Assembly (NCBI GenBank): GCA_021797025.1 | Contig: JAKAAK010000167.1 | Location: 1 to 7,166 of the forward strand | Source: Thermoplasmata archaeon | Lineage (GTDB): Archaea > Thermoplasmatota > Thermoplasmata > Thermoplasmatales > Thermoplasmataceae | Length of the DNA stretch: 7,166 nucleotides | Direction of reading: 5' to 3' | Shown: one piece after another, positions 5,260 to 7,166 of the stretch | Numbering within the stretch: position 1 is the stretch's first letter | Layout: each line of letters begins with the position of its first letter | The notes under the pieces: model-generated | The model's database searches: none | Told to the model about the DNA's origin: nothing | Seen by the model: only the letters and a program-made list of their open reading frames with translations | Translations under genes and position numbers: made by a program

Positions 5260-6105
5260 ATGGAATCACTGGTAAATGAGTATTATAAGCCTATACTGAA
5301 ATGGGCAGGCGGGAAAAGGCAGTTATTGCCGGTACTGATAAAGAATATTCCTGATAAGTTCAATACATACTATGAGCCATTCATAGGCGGTGCGGCTCTG
5401 CTAATATCGCTATACTCATTAAATAAGATTAATGAATCTGTAATATCGGATATAAATAAAGATTTATACAATTTATATAAAACCATCAAGGAAAATCCAC
5501 AACAATTGATAGATGAGTTGGATAATCTGGAATTCAAGAATAATAAGGAAGATTACTATAAAGCCAGGGAATTATTCAATTCCACAGAGGATCCAGCAAA
5601 TAGATCTGCACTTCTAATATATCTTAACCGCCATGGCTATAATGGATTATATAGGGTGAATTCCAGTAATAAATTCAATGTGCCCTTTGGTAAATATAAC
5701 AATCCCGGAATGCCATCCTCAAGGAATATAATGGCATTATCCGAACTATTCCAATCATGCACTATAATGAATTCAGATTTTGAATTAACAGTTAATAATG
5801 CAAAGAAAGGCGATTTTGTGTATTTTGACCCGCCTTACATGCCCTTGAGCAAGACATCCTATTTCACTGGATACACGCATTCAGGATTCGATGAAAAGGA
5901 TCAGGAGAGGCTTGCAAAAACATTTCAGGAACTGTCAGATAGGGGAGTGTATGTAATGGAGTCCAATTCTAGCACAGATTTTATAAAGGAACTTTATAAA
6001 GATTTCAATCTCCTGGAAGTGGATGCAAGGAGGAATATAAATTCAGTGGGAACCAAAAGAAATTCAATAAAGGAACTGATAATAACAAACTACGGTGTTG
6101 CATAA
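5260..6105 (+). CDS. Dam/DpnII-family DNA adenine-N6 methyltransferase
   Basis: This enzyme transfers a methyl group from S-adenosylmethionine to adenine N6 in DNA, and the family typically recognises GATC. The 281-aa length and motif order fit the Dam/DpnIIA (alpha-type) group. N-terminal KWAGGKRQLLPVL (residues 14-26) and YYEPFIGGAAL (37-47) form the AdoMet site, SDIN (63-66) supplies the acidic motif II, and DPPY (190-193) is the catalytic motif IV. RHGYNGLYRVNSSNKFNVPFGKY (124-146) matches the target-recognition region of GATC enzymes. No motif is missing, so it should be active. The gene is preceded by its own promoter and overlaps the next gene by one base (TAATG), so the two are coupled. 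With the nuclease-like downstream protein it suggests a restriction-modification system, though a solitary regulatory methylase is possible. Family confidence is very high; the GATC specificity is inferred. Confidence 0.95.
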   Translation: MESLVNEYYKPILKWAGGKRQLLPVLIKNIPDKFNTYYEPFIGGAALLISLYSLNKINESVISDINKDLYNLYKTIKENPQQLIDELDNLEFKNNKEDYYKARELFNSTEDPANRSALLIYLNRHGYNGLYRVNSSNKFNVPFGKYNNPGMPSSRNIMALSELFQSCTIMNSDFELTVNNAKKGDFVYFDPPYMPLSKTSYFTGYTHSGFDEKDQERLAKTFQELSDRGVYVMESNSSTDFIKELYKDFNLLEVDARRNINSVGTKRNSIKELIITNYGVA

Positions 6106-6524
6106 TGCCCGGAGGATCAGGTACACGTACAGGAACAGGACAGGAGATAATGATAGAGAGCCTTTTGAAGTACAATAATTATAATTATGAGAAGCAGATA
6201 TTTATTGGCAATCAGCTATTCAATAACAGGTATAAGGCAGATTTTGTTATAGACAATTCAATTATAGTGAGCCTGAAATGGCAGCAGGTTCCAGGTACAG
6301 CTGAGCAGAAGGTAATCTATGAAATAGCATCCCTGATAAAGATAATAGGCGAATCAGGTAAATATAAGATGGCTTACCTCGTGATAGGTGGAAATGGCTT
6401 TTCAGTAAATGCAAAGGAATACTTATTCAATCAGAGATATGCAGATATACTGAAGAATGGGAATCTTGTAAGAAGCATAAGCGTGGAAGATTTCATTGCA
6501 AGGTTGAATAACAACAATTTATAA
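6105..6524 (+). CDS. Small PD-(D/E)XK-like nuclease, probable restriction partner of the methyltransferase
   Basis: The 139-aa protein starts inside the methyltransferase stop codon. A helix (GTGQEIMIESLLKY, residues 10-23) precedes strands containing Asp46 (YKADFVID), then IIVSLKWQQVPGTAEQKVIYEI (53-74). A further strand reads YLVIGGNG (91-98). The D...(x)LK core followed by 'WQQ..GTAEQK' is what I recall of small PD-(D/E)XK proteins found next to adenine methylases. Ser56 replaces the usual Glu of the ExK motif; Glu67 in the following helix may supply that carboxylate, as in migrated-motif members. The expected role is cleavage of unmethylated target DNA as the nuclease half of the pair. 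ATG6150 has a closer AGGAG (6142-6146) but would cut the N-terminal helix, so 6105 is preferred. Family confidence is fairly good; activity is unproven. Confidence 0.75.
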   Translation: MPGGSGTRTGTGQEIMIESLLKYNNYNYEKQIFIGNQLFNNRYKADFVIDNSIIVSLKWQQVPGTAEQKVIYEIASLIKIIGESGKYKMAYLVIGGNGFSVNAKEYLFNQRYADILKNGNLVRSISVEDFIARLNNNNL

Positions 6525-6560
6525 ACAAATGTTAAATGGTCTTTATATACAACATAAACA

Positions 6561-6573
6561 TTTATTATATAAG
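6561..6573 (+). promoter_or_regulatory. TATA box for the PUA/EVE-like protein gene
   Basis: TTTATTATATAAG is centred about 24 nt before ATG6590, the leaderless spacing seen elsewhere in the window. Another TATA-like TTTATATAC (6542-6550) lies upstream. These support the 6590 start over the in-frame ATG at 6536. Confidence 0.45.
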
Positions 6574-6589
6574 AATTGATATATATTTA

Positions 6590-7066
6590 ATGATAGATAC
6601 TCCTAATATTGTAATAGCACCACACGTTACCACATATGTTGGTAATTTGGGTATAAATGAATTTGCTAATGATTTAAGCAAGGTGATGAAATATTCCGCA
6701 AGCTGGGATAGGCACTGGCGCAGGTTAACCCCGGTAAAGAATTTCCATAGAGGGGATATTATGATCTTTTCATATAAATCCAATAATGAATGGTATGTGG
6801 TTGGGGATGGTGAGTTATTATATGATGGTTTGGAAGAGGAAATGAAACTCTGCGAAATCGCTAAAAAGGATAATGATGAGGAAGGGGTAGAATGGACAGC
6901 TTGCTATCACTTTGATAATTTCAGGCTTTATCCCCAAATGGTTTCATACAGCAGATTGAAAGAAAATTTATCACGTTTCAAACCTGATACGATAAAGTAC
7001 GTAACTATTACTCCAGAAGACTATATGAGATTACTAGCTTTAACTGTAACCGCCGAAAAAGATTAA
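6590..7066 (+). CDS. 158-aa protein with a PUA/EVE-like domain (tentative)
   Basis: From ATG6590 the protein is soluble and rich in aromatic residues. The central part, NFHRGDIMIFSYKSNNEWYVVGDGELLYDG (residues ~50-80), has the 'GD.i.fY......ivG.gei' rhythm of PUA-superfamily domains of the EVE/ASCH type. This is followed by EWTACYHFDNFRLYP and a C-terminal IKYVTITPEDYMRLL. Such domains bind modified bases in DNA or RNA in a pocket lined with aromatic residues. Trp candidates here include those in SASWDRHW, NEWYVV and VEWTACY. Being next to an adenine methylase and nuclease, it could read a modified base or recognise foreign modification, which is inference. The longer in-frame start at 6536 would add only AT-rich hydrophobic sequence and is rejected. 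It lies 65 nt after the nuclease gene with a separate promoter, and its 3' end faces the right-edge gene. The fold assignment is by pattern only. Confidence 0.6.
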   Translation: MIDTPNIVIAPHVTTYVGNLGINEFANDLSKVMKYSASWDRHWRRLTPVKNFHRGDIMIFSYKSNNEWYVVGDGELLYDGLEEEMKLCEIAKKDNDEEGVEWTACYHFDNFRLYPQMVSYSRLKENLSRFKPDTIKYVTITPEDYMRLLALTVTAEKD

Positions 7067-7095
7067 TTACAATATTTATGCTTTAAATTATAAAA

Positions 7096-7166
7096 CCTTA
7101 ATTTAATATTATTATCTTCCTTTCCTCTTTCTCGATTATCTTTTTAAGGACAAAATCAAAGGATAA
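7096..7166. repeat. 71-bp direct repeat, right copy (cut by window edge)
   Basis: This is the second copy of the repeat at 1171-1241, in the same orientation, with five mismatches (7097, 7128, 7134, 7146, 7149). It starts about 30 nt after the plus-strand gene stop, mirroring the left copy, which follows a plus-strand stop. The match runs to the last base of the window, so the right boundary of the repeat is unknown. Confidence 0.9.
7098..7166 (-). CDS. C-terminal end of a gene continuing beyond the window (partial)
   Basis: The minus strand reads 22 open codons ending KIIILN and TAA (7100-7098), with a lysine- and glutamate-rich helix (KKIIEKEERK). The frame is open to the window edge. The residues are identical to those encoded by the left repeat. 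All four coding differences between the copies are synonymous (GTC/GTT, CTT/CTG, ATC/ATA, AAA/AAG), so this is coding sequence kept under selection rather than a chance frame. The parent family cannot be named from this piece. It is presumably the intact version of the gene whose end is duplicated at the left border. Confidence 0.7.
   Translation of the reverse strand, partial: LSFDFVLKKIIEKEERKIIILN

Noticed and set aside
1..7166. Depletion of GATC sites as a sign of long-term GATC restriction
   Set aside because: A by-eye scan finds roughly 20 GATC sites scattered across the window, close to expectation for this base composition, so there is no visible avoidance.
1..7166. CRISPR array, tRNA or rRNA genes, insertion-sequence terminal repeats
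   Set aside because: No regularly spaced repeats, cloverleaf-like sequence, rRNA motifs or transposase with inverted ends were seen on either strand.

Overview
The window looks like an accessory (defence or mobile) region of an AT-rich archaeal genome, most likely a Thermoplasmatales-type acidophile. The signs are archaeal TATA boxes about 20-30 nt before start codons with little or no leader, frequent ATA and AGG/AGA codons, and archaeal-looking families. The lineage is an inference from style, not from a marker gene.

Left part (1-1170, + strand): a short tyrosine recombinase with all its catalytic residues, a T-rich terminator-like gap, then a 72-aa two-helix membrane protein. Directly after that protein's stop codon lies a 71-bp sequence (1171-1241) that recurs in the same orientation at the right edge (7096-7166). 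Read on the minus strand, both copies encode the same 22-residue protein C-terminus. All four coding differences are synonymous third-position changes. The right copy is the end of a gene continuing beyond the window; the left copy is an orphan fragment. The ~5.9 kb between them therefore behaves like a cassette placed at the 3' end of that gene.

Cassette, minus-strand half (5130 down to 1446): a winged-helix/zinc-ribbon regulator, a zinc-ribbon protein whose reading frame is broken, a YwgA-like winged-helix protein and a 377-aa protein I do not recognise. The last three junctions of this chain are 4-nt gaps or 10-nt overlaps. A VRR-NUC-like PD-(D/E)XK nuclease follows with its own promoter and a perfect 18-bp palindrome over its probable start. 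The usual annotation of the zinc-ribbon gene would begin at 4593, but the first Cys pair is encoded upstream. An ATG four bases after the preceding stop joins this frame only through a one-base shift.

Cassette, plus-strand half (5260-7066): a Dam/DpnII-family adenine methyltransferase, overlapped by one base with a small PD-(D/E)XK-like nuclease, which suggests a GATC-type restriction-modification pair. Next comes a 158-aa protein with the look of a PUA/EVE-like domain. Both halves diverge from a 129-bp intergenic region with two ACATGT boxes exactly 11 bp apart.

Working hypothesis: a regulated defence cassette pairing a methylase/nuclease module with an uncharacterised wHTH/zinc-ribbon/unknown/VRR-NUC module. 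The biochemistry of the 377-aa protein is unknown, and the defence role is inferred from neighbours.
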